From Pseudomonas schmalbachii (lineage in GTDB: Bacteria > Pseudomonadota > Gammaproteobacteria > Pseudomonadales > Pseudomonadaceae): DNA of 64,000 nucleotides. This document shows, in pieces, positions 1 to 11,710 of this stretch. A program made the translations under genes and the position numbers. The notes beneath the pieces were generated by a model, which saw only the letters and a program-made list of their open reading frames with translations, was not told where the DNA came from and made no database searches. The stretch lies in contig NZ_JAELYA010000008.1 of assembly GCF_017589465.1 (NCBI RefSeq), positions 62,001 to 126,000 on the forward strand, given 5' to 3'. Numbering within the stretch: the first letter of the stretch is position 1; every line of letters starts with the position of its first letter.

Positions 1-933
<933 letters not shown>

Positions 934-1044
934 CGTGAAGCGGAGCATCGTGGCTCCCCAGCCCGTCCCTGCGCGACTAACGACGAAGGGTAGGCGCGCC
1001 GGGGCGGTGCTAGTATCCGGCTTTGTGTCCCCCTGTCGGAGAAT

Positions 1045-2709
<1,665 letters not shown>

Positions 2710-2711
2710 TG

Positions 2712-2764
2712 GTAGGGCGGGTGCAACCCGCCACCGTTGAATTGGCGGGTTGCACCCGCCCTAC
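2712..2764. repeat. Family A palindromic repeat, complete
   Basis: Perfect 21-base arms starting GTAGGGCGGGTGCAACCCGC, facing each other around an 11-base loop, between the convergent ends of the SulP and SDR genes. The position would allow it to act as a bidirectional hairpin, but there is no T-run. Confidence 0.9.
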
Positions 2765-2768
2765 GGTC

Positions 2769-3470
2769 TTACACTCGTCCGGTCACCGGAATCAGCGCCC
2801 CGGTCACCGCGCTGGCGTCGGTGGAGAGCAGGAACAGGATCACCGCCGCCAGCTTCTCCGGCGTAACCCAGCGGCTGTAGTCGGTGTTGGGCATGTCGGC
2901 GCGGTTCTGCGGGGTGTCGATGATGCTCGGCAGCACCGCGTTGACCGTGATGCCGCGATCCTTCAACTCTTCCGCCAGGCTTTCGGTCAGCCGCGCCACG
3001 CCGGCCTTGGAGGCGGCGTAGGCGCCCATGCCCTTGCCGGCTTTCTGCGCTCCGCTGGCGCCGACGTTGACGATGCGCCCGGCCGGCGCCTTCAGCAGCA
3101 GCGGCAGGGCGGCCTTCGAGGCGCTGGCGGCGGTGCGCAGGTTGACGTTGTAGAGGAAGTCCCAGCTGGCCAGGTCGCCGTCTTCCAGGGTTTCCCAGCG
3201 GAAGCCGCCGGCGACGTTGACCAGCGCGTCCAGCCGGCCGCATTCGGCCCTGATGCGCGCCATGGCGGCCTGGGCGTCCTCGAAGGAAGCCAGGTCGACG
3301 CCGGTGATCTCCAGCGCGTGGCTCAGCGCCGGCGGCAGTTCCGCGCCCGCCGAGCGGCCGATCATCACCACCTTCGCGCCACGCTCCGCCGCAGCCTGCG
3401 CCACCGCCAGGCCGAGATTGCCGAAGGCGCCGGTGACGGCGATGACCTGCCCCTTGAGGTTCTTTTCCAT
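2769..3470 (-). CDS. SDR family NAD(P)-dependent oxidoreductase
   Basis: Classical short-chain dehydrogenase of 233 residues. The N-terminus has the cofactor-binding TGAFGNLG turn (~14-21). NVAG follows near residue 88, then the catalytic Ser region IVNVGAS and the YAASK catalytic Tyr/Lys pair (~152-156). The C-terminus ends TGALIPVTGRV. Substrate is unknown. The gene starts 18 bases after the stop of the AraC-type regulator on the same strand, so the two probably form one transcript. The ATG at 3470 is preceded by AAGGAGCAATGG, a strong ribosome site. Confidence 0.9.
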   Translation of the reverse strand: MEKNLKGQVIAVTGAFGNLGLAVAQAAAERGAKVVMIGRSAGAELPPALSHALEITGVDLASFEDAQAAMARIRAECGRLDALVNVAGGFRWETLEDGDLASWDFLYNVNLRTAASASKAALPLLLKAPAGRIVNVGASGAQKAGKGMGAYAASKAGVARLTESLAEELKDRGITVNAVLPSIIDTPQNRADMPNTDYSRWVTPEKLAAVILFLLSTDASAVTGALIPVTGRV

Positions 3471-3488
3471 CCATTGCTCCTTGTGGAT

Positions 3489-4496
3489 TCAGTTATGCCG
3501 AAAGCGCCGCGGCGACACCCCGGTCCAGCGCTGGAAGGCATGGGAGAAGGCGCTGACGTCGGCATAGCCGAGGCGCCAGGCGATCTCGCTGATCGATAGC
3601 TTCGGATTACCCAGCATGCGCTTGGCCGCCTGCGCGCGCACCTGGTTCTGCAGGCCCTGGAAGCTCAGGCCGTAGGGGCCGAGGCGGCGCTGCAGGGTGC
3701 GCGCGGACATGCCCATCCGCATGGCGACTTCCTTCAGGCTGGCGGGCCGGTCTTCGCCCATCTGGCTCAGCAGGCGGTCGAGGAAACCCTCGCCGGCGCT
3801 GCCGGCCAGCAATTGTTCGCACTGGCGTGTGTAGATCTCGTGCATCAGCGGGTCGCCGTTGGGCAGGACCAGCTCCTCGGTGCCTGCCGGCCAGCGCCAG
3901 CTGCATTCCTCGGCGCCGTAGACCAGCGGGATGTTGCCCAGCAATGCCGAGCAGTCGCAGGCTGGCGGGGCGGTCGACAGGCGTATTTCGCTGCAGGGTA
4001 TGCGCTGGACGCCGAGATCGCGCCAGGTCGCCACCAGTGCGCCGAGATCGCGGAACAGGGTGAACTCGCGCAGGTCCTCCGGCACCTCCGACAGATCGAA
4101 GGCGCAGCCGGTCAGGCGGCCGTCCTCTTGCAGCGGGGTGAAGCTGCACAGCGAGTAGTGCAGCTGGTTGAAGCGCGCCGAAGTCTGCAGCAGATGGCGG
4201 AAGGTCGGCGCGGTGAGGCGGGCCAGGCCGAAGGTGCCGAAGGCGAGCATCCGGTAGCGCAGGCCGGTTCTTATCCACAGGTCATGGCGACCGTGGGTGA
4301 GGCTGGCGAACTGGTGCTGGAAGGCGAACTCCTCTTCGCCGGTGATGCAGGCGTCCGCCGCATCGAGCACCGAGTGGGGGATGCCGGCGGCGCGGAATGC
4401 CGCGTGCACGTCCAGACGCTCCTCCAGCAACACGTTGGCCATGTTGCGGATGCTGAAGTTCGACAGACGGATGCTGTGCAGGGTGTTCAGACGCAT
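3489..4496 (-). CDS. AraC family transcriptional regulator
   Basis: DNA-binding regulator of about 335 residues. The N-terminal ~220 residues resemble the arabinose-binding-like domain of OruR/ArgR-type AraC proteins. The C-terminal ~100 residues carry two helix-turn-helix motifs: SLKEVAMRMGMSARTLQRRL, then the SISEIAWRLGYADVSAFSHAF region with the conserved W-G-SPRRFR end. The frame stays open to 4643, but the extra 49 residues are low-complexity. I prefer the ATG at 4496 (MRLNTLHSI). It lies upstream of the SDR in a probable operon and divergent from the nitronate monooxygenase, so it is a candidate regulator of both. Confidence 0.9.
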   Translation of the reverse strand: MRLNTLHSIRLSNFSIRNMANVLLEERLDVHAAFRAAGIPHSVLDAADACITGEEEFAFQHQFASLTHGRHDLWIRTGLRYRMLAFGTFGLARLTAPTFRHLLQTSARFNQLHYSLCSFTPLQEDGRLTGCAFDLSEVPEDLREFTLFRDLGALVATWRDLGVQRIPCSEIRLSTAPPACDCSALLGNIPLVYGAEECSWRWPAGTEELVLPNGDPLMHEIYTRQCEQLLAGSAGEGFLDRLLSQMGEDRPASLKEVAMRMGMSARTLQRRLGPYGLSFQGLQNQVRAQAAKRMLGNPKLSISEIAWRLGYADVSAFSHAFQRWTGVSPRRFRHN

Positions 4497-4709
4497 GGCT
4501 CGTGGGACTTTTCTTATTGTCGGACGTACAGAACCTAGCAACCAATCGATGCCCCCACCACCACACGAGTCGGGGGGCGCCCCCACCCCGTCGGCTTCCA
4601 CCCCACCCCACGCGTGAGGGGTAACGCCGCTTCGCCTGGGCAATCATGATTCGCAGCAGGGTGGCCGGCAGGCCCCGTATTCCCAGAACAATTAAAAGAG
4701 GACGGCAGC

Positions 4710-5792
4710 ATGAAGACCCGTATTACCGAACTGTTCGGCATCGAGCATCCCATCGTCAGTTCGGGCATGAGCAAGGTGGCGATCCCGGAGCTGGTGATCG
4801 CGGTCTGCGAGGCCGGCGGCCTGGGCATCCTCGCCAGCGCATCGCTGACGCCCGACGAGGCGCGCGCCTCGATCCGGCGCATCCGCGAGAAGACCTCGCG
4901 GCCGTTCGGCATCAACATCACCATGAAGACCCCGTTCGCCGCCGACATGTGCCGCATGGTGCTGGAGGAGAAGGTGCCGGTGGTGAACATGTCGCTGGGC
5001 CGCGACGCGAGATTCTTCGCCGCCGTGCATGCCTACGGCGGCAAGGTGGTCAATACCGTGACCACCGAGAAGCACGCCAAGGCGGGCCAGGCGGCCGGCG
5101 CCGACGCGCTGATCGTCACCGGCCACGAGGCGGCGGCCCACGGCGGCGCGGTGACTTCGCTGACCCTGATCCCGTTCCTGCGCGATGCGGTCGACCTGCC
5201 GATCATCGCCGCCGGCGGTTTCGCCGACGGTCGCGGCCTGGTGGCGGCGCTGGCGCTCGGCGCCGATGCCATCGCCATGGGCACGCGCTTCGCCACTTCG
5301 CTGGAAAGCCCGCTGCACCAGAACATCAAGCATGCCGCGGTGGGCAACAGCGTCGCTGACACCCTCTACAGCGTGAACTTCGACGGCCTGCCGTGCCGGG
5401 TGATGGACGGCCCCGAGGCGCGCCGCCAGTTCAAGCGGCCGATGACGCTGGTCAAGGCCTGCATGAAGGCACTGATCGTCTCGCGCTGGATGAAGGTTCC
5501 GCTGAGCAAGGTGCTGCGCATGATCTGGGAAGAGCCGGGCGAGTTCCGTATGCGCGCGCACTGGGGCGCATTCGGTATCCAGGCCCGTCGCGGCATCGAG
5601 CAGGGCGACCTGGAGCACGGCATCTCGCCGATCGGCCAGTCCCAGGGGCTGGTGCAGGAGGTGCTGCCGGCCGCGCAGATCATCCGCAACGTGGTGCAGC
5701 AGGCCGAAGAGGTACGCGCCCGGGTGAATGCCAGCATGACGGCGGGGCAGGGCGAGACGGTGGTGTTGCGGCCGGTATCGCATAGCGCGTGA
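4710..5792 (+). CDS. Nitronate monooxygenase (2-nitropropane dioxygenase-like flavoprotein)
   Basis: FMN-dependent TIM-barrel enzyme of 360 residues that would oxidise alkyl nitronates to carbonyl compound plus nitrite. Visible landmarks are the N-terminal IEHPIVSSGM, GGLGILAS, a GHEAAAHGG segment that contains the family's catalytic histidine, and the phosphate-binding AAGGFADGRG and ALGADAIAMGTRF segments. AAAAGAGG lies about 12 bases before the ATG. The family also contains FabK-like enoyl reductases and poorly characterised enzymes of lipid and terpenoid pathways, so the substrate is uncertain. It is transcribed away from the AraC regulator. Confidence 0.87.
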   Translation: MKTRITELFGIEHPIVSSGMSKVAIPELVIAVCEAGGLGILASASLTPDEARASIRRIREKTSRPFGINITMKTPFAADMCRMVLEEKVPVVNMSLGRDARFFAAVHAYGGKVVNTVTTEKHAKAGQAAGADALIVTGHEAAAHGGAVTSLTLIPFLRDAVDLPIIAAGGFADGRGLVAALALGADAIAMGTRFATSLESPLHQNIKHAAVGNSVADTLYSVNFDGLPCRVMDGPEARRQFKRPMTLVKACMKALIVSRWMKVPLSKVLRMIWEEPGEFRMRAHWGAFGIQARRGIEQGDLEHGISPIGQSQGLVQEVLPAAQIIRNVVQQAEEVRARVNASMTAGQGETVVLRPVSHSA

Positions 5793-5812
5793 CGGTCTGT
5801 CTTGCATCCTGC

Positions 5813-5928
5813 GTAACTACGTGGCTGGGCCATAACCCGCGTAGGTTGGTGCTGAACGCAGTGAAGCCCAACGATGGCGATGTTGGGCTTCGCGTTGCTC
5901 AGCGCCAACCTACGGTGGGCATTGCAGC
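5813..5928. repeat. Family B inverted repeat in a 116-bp block repeated at 22131-22246
   Basis: Arms GTAGGTTGGTGCTGAACGCA..GAAGCCCAAC and GTTGGGCTTCG..CTCAGCGCCAACCTAC. The whole 116 bases, including non-palindromic flanks (GTAACTACGTGGCTGGGCCA and GTGGGCATTGCAGC), recur at 22131-22246 with three substitutions by my count. Confidence 0.9.
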
Positions 5929-6051
5929 TCGTAGGAGCTGACTGCATTCCGGCCAAAAATGCTTCGCATTCGGCCAGCGCGGGACGCTTGGCGTTTTCCG
6001 CCGGCGGGCAGTCGTACATAGTGGGGCGACGCCCCTGCAGTACGCCGCCCG

Positions 6052-8721
6052 ATGAAACCGACCGCCCCGCTCATCTCGACCAAATTCGCGCCGCCGCGCA
6101 TCGGCGGCCATGCCGTGCTGCGTGAGCAGTTGCTGGCGCGCCTGCAGCAGGGCCGGCAGAGCCGTCTGCTGCTGGTGACCGGCGCTGCCGGTTTCGGCAA
6201 GAGCACCCTGCTGGCGCAGTGGCGGCAATCCCTGGTGCGCGACGGCGCTTCGGTGGCCTGGTTGTCGCTGTCGACCGACGACGGCGCGCCGGACAGCTTC
6301 TGCGCCAGCCTGATCGGCGCCCTGCAGCAGGCGGAAGTGCCGCTGGAGGACGAGCTGCCCTGGCTGGGCATGTCGGAGGCGACCGAGCATCTGCAGGCCA
6401 TCGCCTCCGTACTGATCAACGCCATCGCCCGGGTGAATGCCGAGCTGTATCTGATGCTCGACGATTTCCACCATGCCGCCGATCCCGCCATCGCCCGTCT
6501 GATGCAGGCACTGGTGGATGGCGCGCCGCACAATCTGCACATCGTGATCGCCTCGCGGACGGCCCCGGGGCTGTTGCTCGGGCGGCTGCGGGCGATGGGC
6601 GAGCTCTGCGAAGTGGACTGCGCCGAGCTGTCGTTCGATTTCCGCGAGTCGCTGGCCTTCCTCAAGGCGCACCTGGATGGAGGCATCGACGCCGATACCG
6701 CGCACTCCATCCACGAGCTCACCCAGGGCTGGCCGATCGGCGTGCAGCTGGTATCCATCGCGCTGAAGAGCAATCCCGGCAGGCGCCCGAGCATCGGCGC
6801 GCTGCTGCCGAACAGCGTCGGCCTGGCCTCCTATCTTGCCGAGGATGTGATGGCCGGGCTGCCGGCGGAACTGATCGACTTCCTGCAGAAGATCAGCATC
6901 CTGCGCCGCTTCAACGAGCCGCTGGCGGCCTGGGTCAGCGAGGCACCGGAAGCGTCGCGGCTGATCGGGGTCATCGAGGCGCGCAACCTGTTCCTCCTGC
7001 CGGTGGATGCCGGCGAGGAGCACCACTGGTTCCGCCTGCACCCGATGTTCGTCGAGTTCCTCGCCCAGCGCCTGCAGGCCGGCGATATCGACGTGCCGCG
7101 CCTGCAGCGCCGCGCCGCCGAGTGGTTCGAGCAGGCCGGGATGGTCGAGGACGCGCTGCATCATGCCCTGCTCAGCGAGGACTTCGAACTGGTCGGCCAG
7201 TTGCTGGAGCGCCTGCAGCCGACGGACTACAGCGTCAGCCACCTGATCCGCTTCATGCGCTGGGTCGAGCGGGTGCCGCGGCCGCTGCTGGCCGGTCATC
7301 CCTCGCTGGTGGCGCTGTGCGCCTGGGGCTGCGTGGTGGCGGCGCTGCCCGACCAGGCGGAAGGCTGGGTGGCCGTGCTCGAAGCGGCAACCGATCCTTC
7401 ACCCTGGCGCGTGCAGATCGCCCTGATGAGGGCAGTGATCGCCTCCCAGCGCGAGGAACTGCCGGCCAGCCTCGAACTGCTGCCGCCAGCCGACAGTCTG
7501 CCGCCGGAAAGGCCCCTGCTGGCGCAGGTGCATGCCTGCGTGGCGATCAACTGCCTGGCCCGTCTGGGCCAGTATGCCGAGGCACGCAGCCTGCTTCATG
7601 CGCCGGCCGCCCGCGCGCTGCACTCCAGCAGCAGCGAGATGGCCTTCATCGCCCGGTTCGCCGTCGCCAACGCGGCCCTGCTCGAAGGCAACGTGCTGGA
7701 GGCCGAACGCATCGGCGCGCCGATTCTGGCTCAGGCCGAAGCCCTGCATGGTCGCCGCTCCACCAGCGCCTGCCTGGTAGCGGCGACCATGTCCGAAGTG
7801 TTCTACGAGCTCGACCGCCTCGACGAGGCCCGCGAAGCCCTGGCCAACCGCCTCGACGTGCTGGACTTCGCCGTACAGGGCTACACCATCTGTGCGGCAC
7901 TCTGCCATGCGCAGATGCTGCTCCTGCAGGTCTCGGTGCGCGAGGCGCTGGGGCATCTGGAAAAGATGGAGGTGCATTTCCGCAGCCGGGGTTTCCCGCG
8001 CGGTGTCGTCCACATGCTGGCCGGGCAACTGCGCATGGCATTGCATTGCGGCGACTGGCGACATGCGGGGAACCTGCAGGCGACCCTCGAAGAACTTGCC
8101 GCCAATTTCCGTACCGACAATCCGGTGGACCGGGAGATCGTGGCTCTGGTTGCGCTTTCCCGGGCGCGGCTGGCCCTGTTCATGCAGGACCCGGAAACCA
8201 GCCTGCGCGCGCTGGAGGAGGTCGGGCCCTTCGTCGAACGCTATGGCCGGGGCATCTGGCGGGTGCGTCGGGATATCCTCCAGGCCCTGGCGCTGGATGC
8301 CCTGGGCGAAGAAGCGCAGGCGCTGCGCTGCCTGCATGCGGCCCTGGCGAGCGGCTATCGCTTCGGTCTGCGGCGCACCTTCCTCGACGAGGGCGAGGCA
8401 TTGCAGGCGCTGCTGGCCCGTCTCGAACTGCCGGAAGACGCGGTGCTGGAAGCCTACCGGCAGAGCCTGCTGCCGCAGGCCCCGGTCGAGTCGCCCGCCC
8501 GCGCCCGCCGTGCCCTGGTGGACGCTGCCGCTTCGCTGACCCCCCGCGAGCAGGACATCCTCGCCCTGCTGGAGCAGCCGATCTCCAACAAGCGCATCGC
8601 CCTGGCGCTGAACCTCAGCCTGGACACGGTGAAATGGAACCTGAAGAACATCTACGCCAAGCTCGGCGTGACCAGCCGCTATGAGGCGGTAGTCGCCGCG
8701 CGCCGCCGCAGCGAAGGCTGA
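6052..8721 (+). CDS. MalT-like LuxR family ATP-dependent regulator (STAND ATPase)
   Basis: Large transcriptional activator of 889 residues with MalT architecture. An N-terminal P-loop NTPase has Walker A GAAGFGKST at residues 44-52 and Walker B-like LYLMLDDFH near 140. Winged-helix and TPR-like helical repeats follow over about 300-800. A C-terminal GerE/LuxR helix-turn-helix begins at LTPREQDILALL (~825-885) and contains SLDTVKWNLKNIYAKLGV. Such proteins bind an inducer and ATP, oligomerise and activate promoters. It lies upstream of, and in the same direction as, the esterase and monooxygenase genes, which it may control. It is one of six related regulators in the window. Start: ATG at 6052, in a segment with no strong ribosome site. 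Confidence 0.93.
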   Translation: MKPTAPLISTKFAPPRIGGHAVLREQLLARLQQGRQSRLLLVTGAAGFGKSTLLAQWRQSLVRDGASVAWLSLSTDDGAPDSFCASLIGALQQAEVPLEDELPWLGMSEATEHLQAIASVLINAIARVNAELYLMLDDFHHAADPAIARLMQALVDGAPHNLHIVIASRTAPGLLLGRLRAMGELCEVDCAELSFDFRESLAFLKAHLDGGIDADTAHSIHELTQGWPIGVQLVSIALKSNPGRRPSIGALLPNSVGLASYLAEDVMAGLPAELIDFLQKISILRRFNEPLAAWVSEAPEASRLIGVIEARNLFLLPVDAGEEHHWFRLHPMFVEFLAQRLQAGDIDVPRLQRRAAEWFEQAGMVEDALHHALLSEDFELVGQLLERLQPTDYSVSHLIRFMRWVERVPRPLLAGHPSLVALCAWGCVVAALPDQAEGWVAVLEAATDPSPWRVQIALMRAVIASQREELPASLELLPPADSLPPERPLLAQVHACVAINCLARLGQYAEARSLLHAPAARALHSSSSEMAFIARFAVANAALLEGNVLEAERIGAPILAQAEALHGRRSTSACLVAATMSEVFYELDRLDEAREALANRLDVLDFAVQGYTICAALCHAQMLLLQVSVREALGHLEKMEVHFRSRGFPRGVVHMLAGQLRMALHCGDWRHAGNLQATLEELAANFRTDNPVDREIVALVALSRARLALFMQDPETSLRALEEVGPFVERYGRGIWRVRRDILQALALDALGEEAQALRCLHAALASGYRFGLRRTFLDEGEALQALLARLELPEDAVLEAYRQSLLPQAPVESPARARRALVDAAASLTPREQDILALLEQPISNKRIALALNLSLDTVKWNLKNIYAKLGVTSRYEAVVAARRRSEG

Positions 8722-8861
8722 CGCTGGCGCGATCGAACAACTATTTGGCGCCGCCACCACTAGGCGTGGCGCAGGGCGATGGATAGCGTGGTCCTGCGAC
8801 GCTGTACAACAAGAACAACAGACTCCGGCGGCCCGCCGCACGGAGAGCGAAGAGACCCGCC

Positions 8862-9776
8862 ATGCACATCCTTGCCGAAACCCGTCTGCATCTTGAGGCG
8901 GCCGCCAGTCGTCCACGTATCCATCAACTGCCGCTGGAAACCGCGCGCCAGCAGATGGAGCTGATGCCGGCCGTGCTCGACCTGCCACCCGTACCGCTGG
9001 CCGCTGTGGATAACCTGACTTTCGACGGCCCCGCCGGAGCCGTGCCCGTGCGCCTGTACCGGCCGGGCACGGACTGCCAGGGACCGCTGGTGATGTTCAT
9101 GCACGGCGGCGGCTGGGTGATCGGCAGCCTCGATTCCCACGACAGTTTCTGCCGCCACCTGAGCCAGCGCCTCGGCCTGCGCGTGCTGGCGGTGGACTAC
9201 CGGCGCGCACCGGAACACCCGTTCCCCGCCGCCTACGAAGACTGCCTGGCCTGCCTCGACTGGCTGCTCGGCTCGCCCGCATCGCTGGGTGCGCCGGTGG
9301 AGTCGGTGGCGCTGGCCGGCGACAGCGCCGGCGGCAACCTGGCCGCGGCGATCTGCGCGGCGGCGGGCGAGCGGATCAGGGCGCAACTGCTGCTCTATCC
9401 GGCGCTGGACGCCAGCCGCCATAGCCAGTCCTACGCCGAGTTCGCCGAAGGCTACCTGCTCGAACGCGCCGACATGGACTACTTCATCGACAGCTACCTG
9501 CCACGCCTGGAAGACCGCCGCGACCTGCGCGTGTCGCCGCTGCTGGCGGAAAGCTTCGCCGGCCACGCGCCGACCGTGCTGCTCACCGCCGGGCTGGACG
9601 TGCTGCGCGACGAAGGCCGGGTCTATGCGGCGCGGCTGGTCGGCGACGGCGTGGCGGTGAAGTTCCACGAGGCGGCCGGGCTGATCCACGGGCTGGTCTC
9701 GGTCCGCAAGGCGCTGCCCTCGGCGGTGCCGATCCTCGACCGCTGCATCGATGATCTGAAGAGCTATCTGGCCTGA
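8862..9776 (+). CDS. Alpha/beta hydrolase, hormone-sensitive-lipase family esterase
   Basis: Serine hydrolase of 304 residues. The oxyanion motif HGGGW is at residues 81-85 and the nucleophile is Ser155 in GDSAGG. The acid residue is probably in the LTAGLDVLRDEG segment and the histidine in GLIHGL near the C-terminus. This is family IV (HSL/acetyl-esterase) architecture at normal length, predicted cytoplasmic. A Baeyer-Villiger-type monooxygenase follows 87 bases downstream on the same strand. Oxygenase and esterase pairs convert a ketone to an ester or lactone and then hydrolyse it, which is the likely role. AGAGACCCGCC precedes the ATG. Confidence 0.9.
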   Translation: MHILAETRLHLEAAASRPRIHQLPLETARQQMELMPAVLDLPPVPLAAVDNLTFDGPAGAVPVRLYRPGTDCQGPLVMFMHGGGWVIGSLDSHDSFCRHLSQRLGLRVLAVDYRRAPEHPFPAAYEDCLACLDWLLGSPASLGAPVESVALAGDSAGGNLAAAICAAAGERIRAQLLLYPALDASRHSQSYAEFAEGYLLERADMDYFIDSYLPRLEDRRDLRVSPLLAESFAGHAPTVLLTAGLDVLRDEGRVYAARLVGDGVAVKFHEAAGLIHGLVSVRKALPSAVPILDRCIDDLKSYLA

Positions 9777-9789
9777 CGGACCGCTTTTC

Positions 9790-9815
9790 GTAGGAGCCAG
9801 CAAGCTGGTTCCTAC
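9790..9815. repeat. Short inverted repeat between esterase and monooxygenase
   Basis: GTAGGAGCCAGC and GCTGGTTCCTAC face each other around two bases, with one mismatch. No T-run follows on the plus strand, so this is an intergenic repeat rather than a clear terminator. Confidence 0.7.
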
Positions 9816-9863
9816 AAAAAGCAGCACAAAGCGAATCGCGCCAATGAAACGGAGATCGACAGG

Positions 9864-11519
9864 ATGAACGACTTCGGCAAGGCAACGGCTGTGGACTTCG
9901 ACGTGGTGGTGGTCGGCGCCGGTTTCGCCGGGCTGTACCTGATCCACCGCCTGCGCAACCTCGGCTTTTCCGTGCGCGCCTACGAGAAGGGCAGCGACGT
10001 CGGCGGCACCTGGTACTGGAATCGCTACCCCGGCGCGCGCTGCGACGTGGAGAGCATGGATTACTCCTATTCCTTCTCCGAGGAACTGCAGCAGGAATGG
10101 GAGTGGAGCGAGCGCTACGCCGCCCAGCCGGAAATCCTCCGCTACATCCGCCACGTCGCCGAGCGCTTCGACCTGCGCCGCGACATCCGCTTCGACACCC
10201 GCGTCGAGGCGGCGGAATACGACCAGCCCAGCGCCACCTGGCGGGTGCGCACCAGTGCCGGCGAACAGGTGCGCTCGCGCTTCTTCGTCATGGCCAGCGG
10301 CTGCCTGTCCAGCACCAAGATGCCGGAGATTCCCGGCCTGGAGCGCTTCGCCGGCCCGACGTACCACACCGGCCTGTGGCCCCATGAAGGCGTGGATTTC
10401 AGCGGCAAGCGGGTGGCGGTGATCGGCACCGGTTCCTCGGCGATCCAGGCGATTCCCGAGATCGCCCGCCAGGCCGCGCACCTGCATGTGTTCCAGCGCA
10501 CGCCGAACTTCAGCGTGCCGGCGCACAACCGCCCGCTGACGGCGGAGGAAGTCCGCGAGCGCAAGCGCAGCTACCCGCAGTACCGCGAGCAGGCCCGGCA
10601 TTCCTACGGCGGCGTGCCGGTCGCCTACAACCAGCAGTCGGCGCTGGAGGTCTCCGCCGAGGAGCGCGAGCGCCGCTACCGCGAGCTGTGGCAGCGCGGC
10701 GGGCCGTTCCTGCAGCGCGCCTACGCCGACCTGCTGATCGACAGGGCGGCCAACGACACGGTGGTGGAGTTCGTCCATGCGCGCATCGGCGAGATCGTCC
10801 GCGACCCGCGCGTGGCCGCCAGCCTGATGCCGAAGTCGCACCCGCTCGGGACCAAGCGCATCTGCGTGGACACCGACTACTACGCCACCTACAACCGGCC
10901 GAACGTCACCCTGGTCGACCTCTCCGACGACCCCATCGTGGCCGTCACGGAACGCGGCGTGCGCACCCTCGGCCAGGACTTCGAGTTCGATGCGCTGGTG
11001 TTCGCCACCGGCTACGACGCCATGACCGGGCCGCTGCTGGCGGTGGATATCCGCGGCATCGACGGCCTCGGCCTGCGCGACAAATGGAGCGCCGGGCCGC
11101 GCACCTATCTCGGCCTGGCCACGGCCGGTTTCCCCAACCTGTTCATGGTCACCGCGCCGGGCAGCCCGTCGGTGCTGAGCAACATGATCGTCTCCATCGA
11201 GCAGCACGTGGAGTGGATCAGCGAGCTGATCGCCTCGGCCCGTGCAGGAGGCATTCGATCCATCGAGGCGCAAGCGGAGGCGGAGGACGGCTGGGTCGAG
11301 ACGGTCAACCGGATCGCCGCCGGAACCCTGATGGTGCAGGCCAACTCCTGGTACCTGGGCGCCAACGTGCCGGGCAAGCCGCGGGTGTTCATGCCGTTCG
11401 CCGGGGGCGTGGATGCCTACCGGGCGATCTGCGACGAGGTGGCGGCGCAGGGGTATCGGGGGTTCGAGCTGGAGCGGGTGGAGATTGGCGAGGTGCGGAT
11501 GGAGAGGGTGGTCGGGTAG
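9864..11519 (+). CDS. Flavin-containing Baeyer-Villiger-type monooxygenase
   Basis: Class B flavin monooxygenase of 551 residues, which would insert oxygen next to a ketone using NADPH and FAD. The first Rossmann motif GAGFAG is at residues 18-23. GGTWYWNRYPGARCD (~48-62) is typical of the cyclohexanone/steroid monooxygenase group. The type I BVMO fingerprint FxGxxxHTxxW is complete at 162-172, and the second Rossmann motif GTGSSA is near 188. It follows the HSL esterase in a likely operon. The substrate could be a cyclic, steroid-like or terpenoid ketone, and the sequence does not decide between these. Start: ATG at 9864 after ACGGAGATCGACAGG. Confidence 0.92.
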   Translation: MNDFGKATAVDFDVVVVGAGFAGLYLIHRLRNLGFSVRAYEKGSDVGGTWYWNRYPGARCDVESMDYSYSFSEELQQEWEWSERYAAQPEILRYIRHVAERFDLRRDIRFDTRVEAAEYDQPSATWRVRTSAGEQVRSRFFVMASGCLSSTKMPEIPGLERFAGPTYHTGLWPHEGVDFSGKRVAVIGTGSSAIQAIPEIARQAAHLHVFQRTPNFSVPAHNRPLTAEEVRERKRSYPQYREQARHSYGGVPVAYNQQSALEVSAEERERRYRELWQRGGPFLQRAYADLLIDRAANDTVVEFVHARIGEIVRDPRVAASLMPKSHPLGTKRICVDTDYYATYNRPNVTLVDLSDDPIVAVTERGVRTLGQDFEFDALVFATGYDAMTGPLLAVDIRGIDGLGLRDKWSAGPRTYLGLATAGFPNLFMVTAPGSPSVLSNMIVSIEQHVEWISELIASARAGGIRSIEAQAEAEDGWVETVNRIAAGTLMVQANSWYLGANVPGKPRVFMPFAGGVDAYRAICDEVAAQGYRGFELERVEIGEVRMERVVG

Positions 11520-11527
11520 CGATTTTC

Positions 11528-11643
11528 CCTCACCCTAACCCTCTCCCGAAGGGAGAGGGGACTGTTCGGTGTGAAGTGGAGCACCGTGCCTGAGCGCTGC
11601 ACGTACTACCCCCTCTCCCACCGGGAGAGGGCTGGGGTGAGGG
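11528..11643. repeat. Family D dispersed inverted repeat
   Basis: CCCTCACCCTAACCCTCTCC facing CGGGAGAGGGCTGGGGTGAGGG, with an internal GGGAGAGGGGACTGTTCGG segment. The same element lies at 29472-29591 and 36220-36339. It is a widespread type of intergenic repeat in GC-rich bacteria. Confidence 0.88.
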
Positions 11644-11710
11644 CAACGGATTCACACCGAACCCTCCCGCCCAGAAGGCAACAACGATCCACGCCAACCG
11701 AGGAGGTGGC

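Noticed and set aside
11528-11643. Rho-independent terminator after the monooxygenase gene
   Set aside because: The stem is strong but belongs to the dispersed family D repeat, found at two other sites, and lacks a T-run.
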